Of a stretch of 6,640 nucleotides of DNA, positions 1 through 6,640 are shown in pieces. The translations under genes were made by a program, and so were the position numbers. Location of the stretch: assembly GCA_013362555.1 (NCBI GenBank), contig JABFVX010000202.1:1-6640 (forward strand). The letters run 5' to 3'. This stretch comes from Mycobacteriaceae bacterium. GTDB taxonomy: Bacteria; Actinomycetota; Actinomycetes; Mycobacteriales; Mycobacteriaceae. The first letter of the stretch is position 1, and each line of letters opens with the position of its first letter. The notes beneath the pieces were generated by a model. That model was not told where the DNA came from, made no database searches, and saw nothing but the letters and a program-made list of their open reading frames with translations.

Positions 1-68
1 GCCGGGTCCGCGTCCAGCAGCGGGTCCGCGCTCGCCGCGAACCCGCCCGCGCCGAGCCGCTGCACCGC
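1..68 (-). other. Linker after PCP2, leading to a domain outside the window
   Basis: Residues about 2191-2212 read as an Ala/Gly/Asp-rich linker (GAGGFAASADPLLDADP) after the last carrier helix. It has no stop codon and no thioesterase or condensation motif within the visible part. The protein therefore continues past position 1. From the carrier type I expect an epimerisation domain next, but nothing in these bases proves it. Confidence 0.7.
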
Positions 69-3000
69 CCGGGCCAGCGCCTCCACGGTCGGGTGCTCGA
101 ACACGTCGCGCGCGGTGAACATCAGCCCGCGGGCCCGCGCCCGCGAGACCAGCTGAATCGACTTGATGCTGTCGCCGCCGAGCCCGAAGAACTCGTCGTC
201 GAGGCCGACGCGCTCGACCTTCAGCAGCTCCGTGAGCAGTTCGGCGACGACCCGCTCGGTCTCCGTGACGGGAGCCCGGAATTCCTTGGCTTCGAAGACC
301 GGCGCGGGCAGGGCCTTGCGGTCCAGCTTCCCCGACGAGTTCACCGGGAACTCGTCGAGCACCATCACCACGCCCGGCACCATGTACCCGGGCAGCGCCG
401 CGCCGACGGCGTCCCGCAGCTGCGCGCCGTCCGGGGCGTGCCCGGCCGCGGGCACCACGTAGCCGACCAACCGCTCGCCGTCGCCGTCGGCCCGGACCAG
501 CACGGCCGCCTGTTGCACGGATTCCAGTGCCAGCAGCGCCGTTTCGATTTCACCCAGCTCGATCCGCTGGCCCCGGAACTTCACCTGGAAGTCGGTGCGG
601 CCGATGTAGATCAACACCCCGTCCGAGACGCTGCCTGCCGTGGAGGCCTCGACGCGCCACCGCACTAGGTCGCCGGTGCGGTACATCCGCGACCCGGCCG
701 GCCCGTGCGGGTTGGCGACGAACCGGTCCGAGGTCAGGTCCGGGCGGGTGAAGTACCCGCGCGCCAGCTGCTCGCCCGCCAGATACAGCTCGCCCGGGGT
801 GCCCGGCGGCACCGGGCGCAACCGCGAATCGAGCACGTACACCTGGCAGTTCCACTCGGGCCGCCCGATCGGCACCACCGAGGTGTCATCGGGGCCCGCC
901 TGCCAGTGCGTGACGGACACGGCGGCTTCGGTCGGGCCGTACAGGTTGTACACCCCGGCCGAACTCACCCGCCCGAACGCCGCGACCGTCTCCGGCGGCA
1001 GCGCCTCGCCGATCACGAACACCGTACGCAGCGTGCCGAGCTTGTCCGCGGGCGCGTGCGCCGCGAACACCGCCAACAGCGACGGCACGAAATCGGTGAC
1101 CGTGACCCCGTGCCGGGCAACGGCGTCGGCGAGGTAGTCGGTGTCCCGCGCCCCGTCGGCTGACACGAACACCATCGTCGCGCCTGCCCACAGCGGACTG
1201 AACAGGCCCCACAGCGAGACGTCGAAAGTCACCGCCGCCTTGAACAGGTAGACGTCCCGCGGCGACATTGGGTAGTCGCTGAGCATCCAGCACAACTGAT
1301 TGTGAATGGCGCCATGGCTCACCGCGACCCCCTTGGGCCTGCCGGTCGAACCCGAAGTGAACAGCGTGTAGGCGGTGTTGTCCGGACGCACCGGGCGCAG
1401 CAGCGTCGGCGGCGTATCCGGATATCCGGATACATCTACCCGATCCACCGCGACCAGCGGCACGTCGGCCTGTGTGCTGAATCCGTCGCGCTCGCAGGTC
1501 AAGACGACCTTCGGCGCGGCGACGTCCAACACGTACTCATTGCGCTCGACCGGGTGGCTCGGGTCCAGCGGCACATAGGCGCCGCCCGCCGTCAGCACCG
1601 CGTAGATGCCGACGAGCAGGTCGAGGCCGCGGCCCAGCGCCAGCGCGACCCGGTCCTCGGCCCCGACGCCCAGCGAAACCAAGTGGTGGGCCAGGCGATT
1701 GACCCGCGCATCGAATTCCCGGTACGTGAGCCGCTGGTCCTCGACCACCACCGCGACCGCGTGCGGGTGTTCGGCCACGGACCGGCGGTAGCCGTCCAGC
1801 AGCAGACCAGGCCGCACCGGTCGGCGGGTGTCGTTCCACTCCCGCAGCACCGTCGCGCGCTCGGACGCGTCGAGCAGCTCGATCGCGTCCACCGTGAGCG
1901 TGGGGTCGGCGGCGACGGCGTGCAGCAGCCGGATGAAGCGGTTCGCGAAACCCGCCACCGTGTTCGCGTCGAACAGATCAGTGGCATAACCGAAGTCGAC
2001 AGTCAGCGGGCCTGCCGCGGCGGAGCCCGCTCCGGCTCGCTTGCCGCCGGGGTCGAGCACCGCCTGGTCGTACACCGTGACTTGCAGATCCGTCTTCGCC
2101 AGCTGCGATTTCGCTTCGACCAGGCTCACCCGCAACCCCGGCAGCTCGACCGTGGGGCTGGTGAAGTTCTGGAACAGCAAGCCCACCTGGAACAGCGGGT
2201 TGCGGCCGGTGGACCGGGCCGGGTTGAGCACCTCGACCAGCCGCTCGAACGGGACGTCCGCGTGCGCGAACGCCTCCAGGTCGCGTTCCCGCACGCCCGC
2301 CAGCAGCTCGGCGAACGGGGTACCCGCCGTCACCTCGGTGCGCAACACCAGGGTGTTGACGAACATGCCGATCATGTCGTCGAGTTCGGCTTGCCCGCGG
2401 CCGGCCACCGGAGTGCCGACGGCGATGTCCTCGGTGCCCGACAACCTCGCCAGCAGCACCGACAGCGCGGCGTGGACCACCATGAACAGCGACGCGTTGT
2501 GCTCGCGAGCCACGGCGGCGAGGCGCGCGCGCAGCTCGGAGTCGATCTCGAACCCGAGCGTGTCGCCGCGGAACGACTGCGTCGCTGGGCGCGGCCGGTC
2601 GCTCGGCAGCTCCAGCTGGTCCGGCACTCCCGCCAGGGCCGCCTTCCAGTACTCGACCTGCCGGGCGCCCTCGGACTCCGGGCTGGTGTCGTCGCCGAGC
2701 ACCACGCGCTGCCAGATCGCATAGTCGGCGTATTGCACCCGCAGTGCCGTCCACCCCGGCTCGACGCCCGCGCTGCGGGCGGCATAGGCGGTCATGAGGT
2801 CGCGCGCCAGCGGCGTCGCCGACGCGCCGTCGGCCGACACGTGGTGCACGACGATCGCGAGCACGTGCTCGGCCGCCTCGGCGCCGCCCGCGACGGCGCG
2901 CACGCTGTAGAGCCGCACCGCCAGCGGCGCCGTGGCGGCCACGTCGAACGTGGTCGACGCGAACTCCGTGATCGCGTCGACCAGGCCGCCCTCGTCGACC

Positions 3001-6000
3001 TCGGTGACCGCCAGCTCGCCGAAGACCTTGGCCGCGGGCAGTATCACCTGCTGCGGGGTTCCGTCGACCTCGGGATAGACCGTGCGCAGGACCTCGTGGC
3101 GCTCGATCACGTCGCTGATCGCGGCTTGCAGCGCGAGGACGTCGAGGACACCGGTCAGCCGGACCGCGAACGGAATGTTGTCCACCGCCGACGCGGTCGG
3201 GTCGAACTGGTTCAGGAACCAGAACCGCTGCTGGGCCGGCGAGAGCGGGAGCCGCTCGGGGCGCGGTCCGACCACCAGTTTCGGCCGCGCCGCGGACCCG
3301 CCCGCACGCTGCTCGGCGCGCACGGCCAGCGCCGCGACCGTCGGGGCCTCGAACAGGTCCCGCACCGCGAGCGAAATGCCCAGCGCCGCACCGAGCCGCG
3401 CGACCACCTGCATGCCGAGCAGCGAGTTGCCGCCGAGCCCGAAGAACTCGTCGTCCAGCCCGACGACGCCGCGCTCCAGCGCGAGCACGTCGGCGATGAC
3501 ATCGGCGACGGTCTGCTGCACCGGAGTCTCCGGGCCGCGGAACACCGCGGCCTCGATCTCCGGCGCGGGCAGCGCCCGGCGGTCCAGCTTGCCCGACGCG
3601 TTCACCGGCAGCGCCGCCAGCGCCACGAACGCGTCCGGCACCATGTACGACGGAACCCGCTGCGCCACCGCGTCCTTGACCGCGGCCACGTCGACGGTCC
3701 CGCCCGGGGGCGCGACCGTGTACGCCACCAGCCGGTCGCCGAGCCGCTCGTCGTCGCGGCGGACCAGGACCACGGCCTGGTCGACCCCGGGCAGGTCGGT
3801 CAGCGCCGCCTCGATCTCGCCCAGCTCGATCCGCAGGCCGCGCAGCTTCACCTGGAAATCGGTGCGGCCGATGTACTCGACCTCGCCCTCGGCACTCCAG
3901 CGCACCAGGTCGCCCGTGCGATACATCCGCTCGCCCGACTCCTCGAACGGATTCGCCACGAAACGGTCCGCCGTCAGGTCGGCCCGACCCACGTATTCCC
4001 GCGCCAACTGCGCGCCCGCCAGGTACAACTCACCCGGCACCCCCACCGGGGCCGGCCGCAGCCGCTCGTCCAACACATACAGCTGAGTGTTGAACACCGG
4101 CGCCCCGATCGGCACCGACACCGTGTCCGCGGCCGTCACCTCGTGGAATGTGACATCCACCGCGGCCTCGGTCGGACCGTACAGGTTGTGCACGCCCGCC
4201 TCGGGCAGCAACGCCCGCAGTCGCTGCGCCACCGCGCCCGGCAGCGCCTCGCCCGACGCGAACACCCGCTGCAGCGTTCGGCATTCGCCCGCCCGCAGCT
4301 CGGCCACGAACACGCTCAGCATCGAGGGCACGAAATGCACCGTGGTGATGCCCTGTTCGACGATGGTGTCCACCAGGTAGGCCGGGTCGCGGTGCCCGTC
4401 GGGCCGCGCCACGACCATGCGCGCCCCGACCTGCAACGGCCAGAACAACTCCCACACCGACACGTCGAATGTCACCGGCGTCTTCTGCAACACCACGTCA
4501 TCGGCCGCCAGGCCGTACTCCGCGTGCATCCACACCAAGCGGTTCACGATCGCGGCGTGGCTCACCGCCACACCCTTCGGACGACCCGTCGAACCGGAGG
4601 TGAAAATCACGTACGCGGTGTGCTCGGGACGCAGCGGCGCGATGCGCTCGGCGTCGGTCACCGGGGTGGCGTCGAGATCGCCGACGCAGGTGGTCATGTC
4701 GACTACCGGCACCATGTCGGTGGTGAAAACGGTGCTGCCCGCCGTCAATACGCAGACCGGTTCGGCCGTCTCGAGGATGTGGGCGATCCGCTCGGCGGGG
4801 TGATCCGGGTCGATCGGCACGTATGCGCCGCCCGCGACCTGGATCGCGTACACCGCGGCGACCATGTCGACGCTGCGGCGCATGGCCACGCCCACCAGCG
4901 ACTCGGGGCCGACGCCCAGCTCGATCAGGTTGCGCGCCAGCCGGTTCACCCAGCCTGAGAACTCCGCGTAGGTCAGGCTGGCGCCTTCGAAGGTGACCGC
5001 CGTCGCGTCCGGGGTCCGCTCCACCTGCGCCTCGAACAGCGAGACCAGCGTCGCGGGCCGGATGTGGTGGCCGGTGGCGTTCCACTCCCAGAGCACCCGC
5101 ATCCGCTCGGCGCTGTCGAGCAGGTCGATCTCGCCCACCGGCGTGTCCGGCGCCGAGGCGAACGCCTCCAGCACCCGGACCAGCCGCTGCCCGAACGCCG
5201 CGGCGGTCGCCGCGTCGAACAGGTCGGTGGCGTAGTTCACGCTCGCCCGCAGGCCGGACCCGCCGTCTGGCGTAATGTCCAGCTGCAGATCGAATTTCGC
5301 CACTCCCGCGTCCAGGTCCACCTCGGAGACCGCGAGTTCCGGCAGCTCCACCGACGCGCCTGCGGTGTTCTGGAACGACAGCATCACCTGGAACAGCGGG
5401 TGCCGCGCCTGCGACCGCGCCGGGTTCAGGATCTCGACCAGCCGCTCGAACGGCACGTCCGCGTTGGCGAAGGCGTGCAGGTCGGTTTCGCGTGCGGCGC
5501 CGAGAAGTTCGCGCGGAGACTGCGCGCCGTCCACCGCGGTGCGCAGCACCAGGGTGTTGACGAACATGCCGACCAGGTCGTCGAGCTGGGCGTCGCCGCG
5601 GCCCGCGACCACGGTGCCGACCGCGATGTCCGGCTCGCCGGACAGCCGCGACAGCAGCGCGGCGAGCGCCGCCTGCACCACCATGAACAGCGAGGCGCCC
5701 TGCTGGTGGCCGAACTCGACGAGCCGGTTGTGCAGCCGCGCCGGGATCGAGAAGCCGTGCGTCGCACCGCGGTAGGACGCGACCGCGGGCCGCGGCCGGT
5801 CGGTCGGCAGGTCCAGCTGGTCCGGCAGCCCGGCCAGGGCCGCGCTCCAGTAGTCGACCTGCTGCGCGATGAGCGACTGCGGGTCCGCCTCGTCGCCGAG
5901 CAGCGCCCGCTGCCACAGCGTGTAGTCGGCGTACTGGACCGGCAGCGGCGCCCAGGCGGGCGCTTCGCCCGCGGCGCGCGCGAGATAGGCGGCCATCAGA

Positions 6001-6640
6001 TCGCGCGCCAGCGGCCGCATCGACCAGCCGTCGCCCGAAATGTGGTGCACCACGACGGCGAGCACATGGCCGCCGCCGGCGCGGCCGGCCCGGCGAGCGG
6101 TGTCGCCGTCCTCGGAGAACAGCCGCGCCCGCACCGGGACCGCGGCCGTCACGTCGAAGCCCGCCGCGATGAACTCGGCCAGCTGCGCGGGCAGGTCCGT
6201 CGCCCGCACCAGCGGCAGGTCCACTCGCGCCTCGGCGGCGGGCAGCACCACCTGGATGCCCTGGCCCGCGTCGGTGGCCGGATAGACCGTGCGCAGCGCC
6301 TCGTGCCGCTCCACCACGTCCCGCAGCGCCGCGCGCATCGCGGCCACGTCGAGCGCGCCGGTGAACCGCACGACGATCGGGATGTGGTTGATCGCGTCGG
6401 AACTGCCTGCCGCCCCGACGCCGCCGCCCAGAGCCGCCCGCGCGTCGACCGCGAGCGGGACAGCACTGCCCGCCGCCACGACGTCGGGCAGGCCCGCGCT
6501 CACATCGGCCGCGGGCGGCGCCAAGCCCGCGTCGAAGCGGTTGTGGAACCACATCCGCTGCTGCGCGAGCGACAGCGGCACCTGCGCGGGTCGCGGCCGC
6601 GGCGCCAGTGCTGGGCGCCCGCCCGCGCCCGCGTGGCGCT
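1..6640 (-). CDS. Multimodular non-ribosomal peptide synthetase, internal part (C-A-PCP-C-A-PCP)
   Basis: This is the internal part of a giant NRPS, a cytoplasmic assembly-line enzyme that activates amino acids as adenylates, loads them on phosphopantetheinyl carriers and joins them. The frame is open from edge to edge (about 2212 codons), so both the start codon and the stop lie outside the window. Landmarks all fall in this one frame: HHISGDG (residues 198-204), A-domain P-loop lysine K688, carrier serine S1071, HHVSADG (1265-1271), second P-loop lysine K1769 and second carrier serine S2157. The order is C1-A1(Ser)-PCP1-C2-A2-PCP2. The protein begins in a Pro/Ala/Arg linker, so at least one more domain probably lies upstream. 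The LGGDSI carrier at the end predicts an epimerisation domain downstream. There is no frameshift between landmarks. The product is unknown; a siderophore or lipopeptide are both possible. Family assignment is essentially certain, the gene name is not. Confidence 0.97.
69..275 (-). other. Peptidyl carrier domain PCP2, epimerisation-type (LGGDSI)
   Basis: This carrier covers residues about 2122-2190, with the phosphopantetheine attachment at S2157. The signature is DDEFFGLGGDSIKSIQ, then LVSRARARGLMFTARDVFEHPTVEALARAV (written here as two pieces: LVSRARARG and LMFTARDVFEHPTVEA). Carriers that feed an epimerisation domain typically read GGDSI/x-SIQ where ordinary ones read GGHSL; this is established for NRPS families. 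PCP1 in the same protein reads GGNSL, so the difference is a real contrast within one enzyme. I infer an E domain just beyond position 1 and a D-configured residue in the product. The E domain itself is not visible, so a plain C or other domain remains possible. Confidence 0.92.
174..200. repeat. 27-bp exact direct repeat between the two carrier domains
   Basis: Positions 174-200 are identical to 3432-3458. Both encode the carrier core DDEFFGLGG. The match stops exactly before the residue that differs between the carriers (Asp in PCP2, Asn in PCP1). Protein conservation explains part of it, but identical codons throughout suggest recent duplication or gene conversion between modules, helped by biased codon use. 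Confidence 0.85.
303..1802 (-). other. Adenylation domain A2, substrate unknown (code DVWDFILVSK)
   Basis: This domain activates and loads the residue carried by PCP2. It spans residues about 1613-2112. Motifs seen are A1-like LTYREFDARVNRLAH (from 1637), A2 GGAYVPLDP, A3 TSGSTGRPKG (K1769), A4 FDVSLWG (1805-1811), A5 NLYGPTEAAVSVT (from 1898), A6 GELYLAGEQLARGY, A7 YRTGDLVRW (ending W1994), A8 GRTDFQVKFRGQRIELGEIE and A10 NSSGKLDRK (K2104). The pocket residues are D1806, V1807, W1810, D1849, F1874, I1876, L1899, V1907, S1908 and K2104, i.e. DVWDFILVSK. I know no match. D1806 and K2104, which bind the alpha-amino and carboxyl groups, are present, so a normal alpha-amino acid is expected. The acidic D1849 at position 278 recalls Lys, Orn and Arg pockets, so a basic side chain is a tentative guess. 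The A7-A8 hinge loop is about 9 residues longer than in A1. Confidence 0.93.
1414..1433. repeat. Perfect 20-bp palindrome inside A2
   Basis: The plus strand reads gtatccggatatccggatac, which equals its own reverse complement over all 20 bases. It is built of two tandem copies of tatccgga (1415-1422 and 1423-1430). It is clearly more AT-rich than its surroundings. In the minus frame it encodes part of VSGYPDTP in the variable stretch between motifs A2 and A3 of the second adenylation domain, where protein conservation is weak. A hairpin or an operator-like protein site is possible; a coding coincidence is the default. Confidence 0.8.
1983..3248 (-). other. Condensation domain C2, LCL-type (module 2)
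   Basis: This domain joins the Ser-terminated peptide on PCP1 to the residue on PCP2. It spans residues about 1131-1552. Motifs are C1 PLSPAQQRFWFLNQF (from 1131), C2 RHEVLRT (1180-1186), C3 HHVSADGAS (1265-1273; catalytic H1266, D1270), C4 YADYAIWQR, C6 GMFVNTLVLRT and C7 PFERLVEVLNPAR. All catalytic features are intact. Motif C3 has Ala where most have Trp (DGAS instead of DGWS); this position tolerates change. The C1 and C2 motifs fit an L-donor domain, which matches the absence of an E domain in module 1. Near the C-terminal end, residues about 1523-1548 hold a Gly/Ala-rich stretch between the TDLQVTVY strand and YATDLFD that is about 15 residues longer than in C1. Overall it is a close paralogue of C1. 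Confidence 0.93.
2346..2371. repeat. 26-bp exact direct repeat between the two condensation domains
   Basis: Positions 2346-2371 are identical to 5547-5572. Both encode the C6 motif core GMFVNTLV in C2 and C1. The spacing of 3201 bp is an exact number of codons and corresponds to one module length. As with the carrier repeat, this is a tract where recombination between modules could occur. Confidence 0.85.
3327..3533 (-). other. Peptidyl carrier domain PCP1 (module 1)
   Basis: This thiolation domain covers residues about 1036-1104. It carries the Ser thioester made by A1 on a 4'-phosphopantetheine arm attached to S1071. The signature is DDEFFGLGGNSLLGMQ, followed by the usual helix ending DLFEAPTVAALA. 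GGNSL is a common actinobacterial variant of GGHSL and belongs to the type that passes its chain directly to a C domain. This agrees with the immediate start of C2 after a linker of about 25 residues (Gly/Ala/Arg/Pro rich, ending PERLPLS). No epimerisation domain lies between them, so the serine should stay in L form when C2 uses it. Confidence 0.94.
3564..5039 (-). other. Adenylation domain A1, predicted L-serine (code DVWHFSLVDK)
   Basis: This domain activates an amino acid with ATP and loads it on PCP1. It spans residues about 534-1025. Motifs seen are A1-like LTYAEFSGWVNRLAR (from 555), A2 GGAYVPIDP, A3 TSGSTGRPKG (680-689, K688), A4 FDVSVWE (724-730), A5 NLYGPTEAAVDVT (from 818), A6 GELYLAG, A7 YRTGDLVRW, A8 GRTDFQVKLRG-x-RIELGEIE and A10 NASGKLDRR (lysine K1017). 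Mapping on GrsA positions 235/236/239/278/299/301/322/330/331/517 gives D725, V726, W729, H768, F793, S795, L819, V827, D828 and K1017, i.e. DVWHFSLVDK. This is the classical serine code, also known from EntF. One oddity is that motif A6 ends LAREY, with E881 where the family nearly always has Gly (LARGY). The Ser call is strong because all ten positions match. Confidence 0.93.
5229..6575 (-). other. Condensation domain C1, LCL-type (module 1)
   Basis: This domain forms the peptide bond between the upstream peptidyl thioester and the residue on PCP1. Visible motifs in order are C1 PLSLAQQRMWF (residues 21-31), C2 RHEALRT (111-117), C3 HHISGDGWS (198-206; the catalytic second His is H199 and the structural Asp is D203), C4 YADYTLWQR (236-244), C6 GMFVNTLVLRT (357-367) and C7 PFERLVE (from 396). 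All key residues are intact, so the domain should be active. The S-x-AQQR-x-WF form of C1 and RHE-x-LRT are typical of LCL domains, which take an L-configured donor; this is family knowledge, judged by eye. It is oddly long: about 49 residues separate the FD after motif C1 from the IP strand, where C2 has 8 (see the separate insert entry). The approximately 22-residue segment before motif C1 is a Pro/Ala/Arg/Gly linker that implies a preceding carrier domain. Confidence 0.93.
6393..6530 (-). other. Ala/Gly/Val-rich insertion in condensation domain C1
   Basis: Residues 37-82 lie between the C1 motif helix (ending ...HNRFD) and the first strand (INHIPIVVRFTGALD). The equivalent stretch in C2 of the same protein is only PTASAVDN, so about 41 extra residues are present here. 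They are mostly Ala, Gly, Val, Asp, Ser and Pro with no aromatic residue and no cysteine. The reading frame is correct on both sides. I recognise no motif in it. It is probably a flexible surface loop; an expansion of GC-rich DNA or lineage-specific loop are both possible origins. Confidence 0.7.

Noticed and set aside
1..68. Thioesterase or end of the synthetase
   Set aside because: No GxSxG motif and no stop codon are seen; the frame stays open to the edge.
606..656. Methyltransferase or other tailoring domain inserted in A2
   Set aside because: The insert is only about 9 residues beyond A1. There is no SAM-binding motif, and N-methyltransferases normally sit between A8 and A9.
93..1163. 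Plus-strand open frames over PCP2 and A2 (93-668, 640-1137, 705-1163)
   Set aside because: They are shadows of A2 and PCP2. There are no family motifs, and they overlap each other heavily.
3327..3533. Epimerisation domain in module 1
   Set aside because: PCP1 is GGNSL-type and is followed within about 60 residues of its serine by the C1 motif of an ordinary condensation domain.
1302..4958. Open frame of 1218 codons on the plus strand
   Set aside because: It lies antisense to the NRPS. Its translation is rich in Arg, His, Gln and Val with no recognisable domain, as expected when a GC-rich gene with biased third positions is read backwards. It crosses A2, C2, PCP1 and A1 boundaries without regard to them.
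4498..6552. Open frame of 684 codons on the minus strand in another frame
   Set aside because: It overlaps C1 and A1 in a frame that gives only Arg/Gly/Ala-rich low-complexity sequence. All NRPS motifs are in the other minus frame.
1..6640. Possible frameshift or broken gene
   Set aside because: Landmarks at 6638, 6047, 4577, 4466, 3428, 2846, 1334, 1223, 170 and 5 all have codon first bases in the same phase, and I met no stop in the stretches translated.
1..6640. Promoters, terminators, RNA genes, CRISPR or mobile elements
   Set aside because: The whole window is coding and GC rich. I saw no intergenic gap, repeat array, inverted terminal repeats or tRNA-like folds.

Overview
The window lies entirely inside one very large gene on the minus strand: a multimodular non-ribosomal peptide synthetase (NRPS). 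One uninterrupted frame (codon first bases at plus coordinates congruent to 2 mod 3, e.g. 6638, 6047, 4577, 3428, 2846, 1334, 170, 5) runs from edge to edge. It gives about 2212 codons with no stop that I could find, and neither the start nor the end of the gene is present. Residue numbers below count from the first full codon at 6638. The very high GC content, strong third-position G/C bias and style of the core motifs (HHISGDGWS, LGGDSIKSIQLVSRAR, GGNSLLGMQVVARL) suggest a Mycobacteriales actinobacterium. Nocardia or Rhodococcus are my best guesses, but this is inferred from style, not from a search.

Layout in protein order (high to low coordinate): short linker from an upstream, unseen module; condensation domain C1 (about 6575-5229); adenylation domain A1 (5039-3564); carrier domain PCP1 (3533-3327); condensation domain C2 (3248-1983); adenylation domain A2 (1802-303); carrier domain PCP2 (275-69); then the start of a linker to a domain beyond position 1. 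This is two complete C-A-PCP elongation modules in a row.

How they work together: C1 condenses the upstream peptidyl donor with the residue on PCP1, and A1 loads PCP1. The ten-residue pocket code read from A1 is D-V-W-H-F-S-L-V-D-K, the classical L-serine code. C2 then joins the Ser-terminated chain to the residue that A2 loads on PCP2. The A2 code reads D-V-W-D-F-I-L-V-S-K, which I do not recognise; it differs from the Ser code at exactly three positions, one of them an acidic residue at position 278. PCP2 carries LGGDSI, the form typical of carriers that feed an epimerisation (E) domain, so the module is probably C-A-PCP-E and its residue is probably delivered in D form. The predicted product fragment is ...-L-Ser-(D-Xaa)-.... 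If Xaa is basic, this would fit an ornithine-type hydroxamate siderophore, but that is speculative.

There is no intergenic DNA, RNA gene, mobile element or CRISPR array. Long open frames on the plus strand (notably 1302-4958) and in other minus frames are GC-bias shadows. Oddities worth checking are the orphan A2 code, the E-type carrier, an approximately 41-residue insertion in C1, short inserts in C2 and A2, a Gly-to-Glu change in the A6 motif of A1, exact 26-27 bp tracts shared by the modules, and a perfect 20-bp palindrome inside A2.
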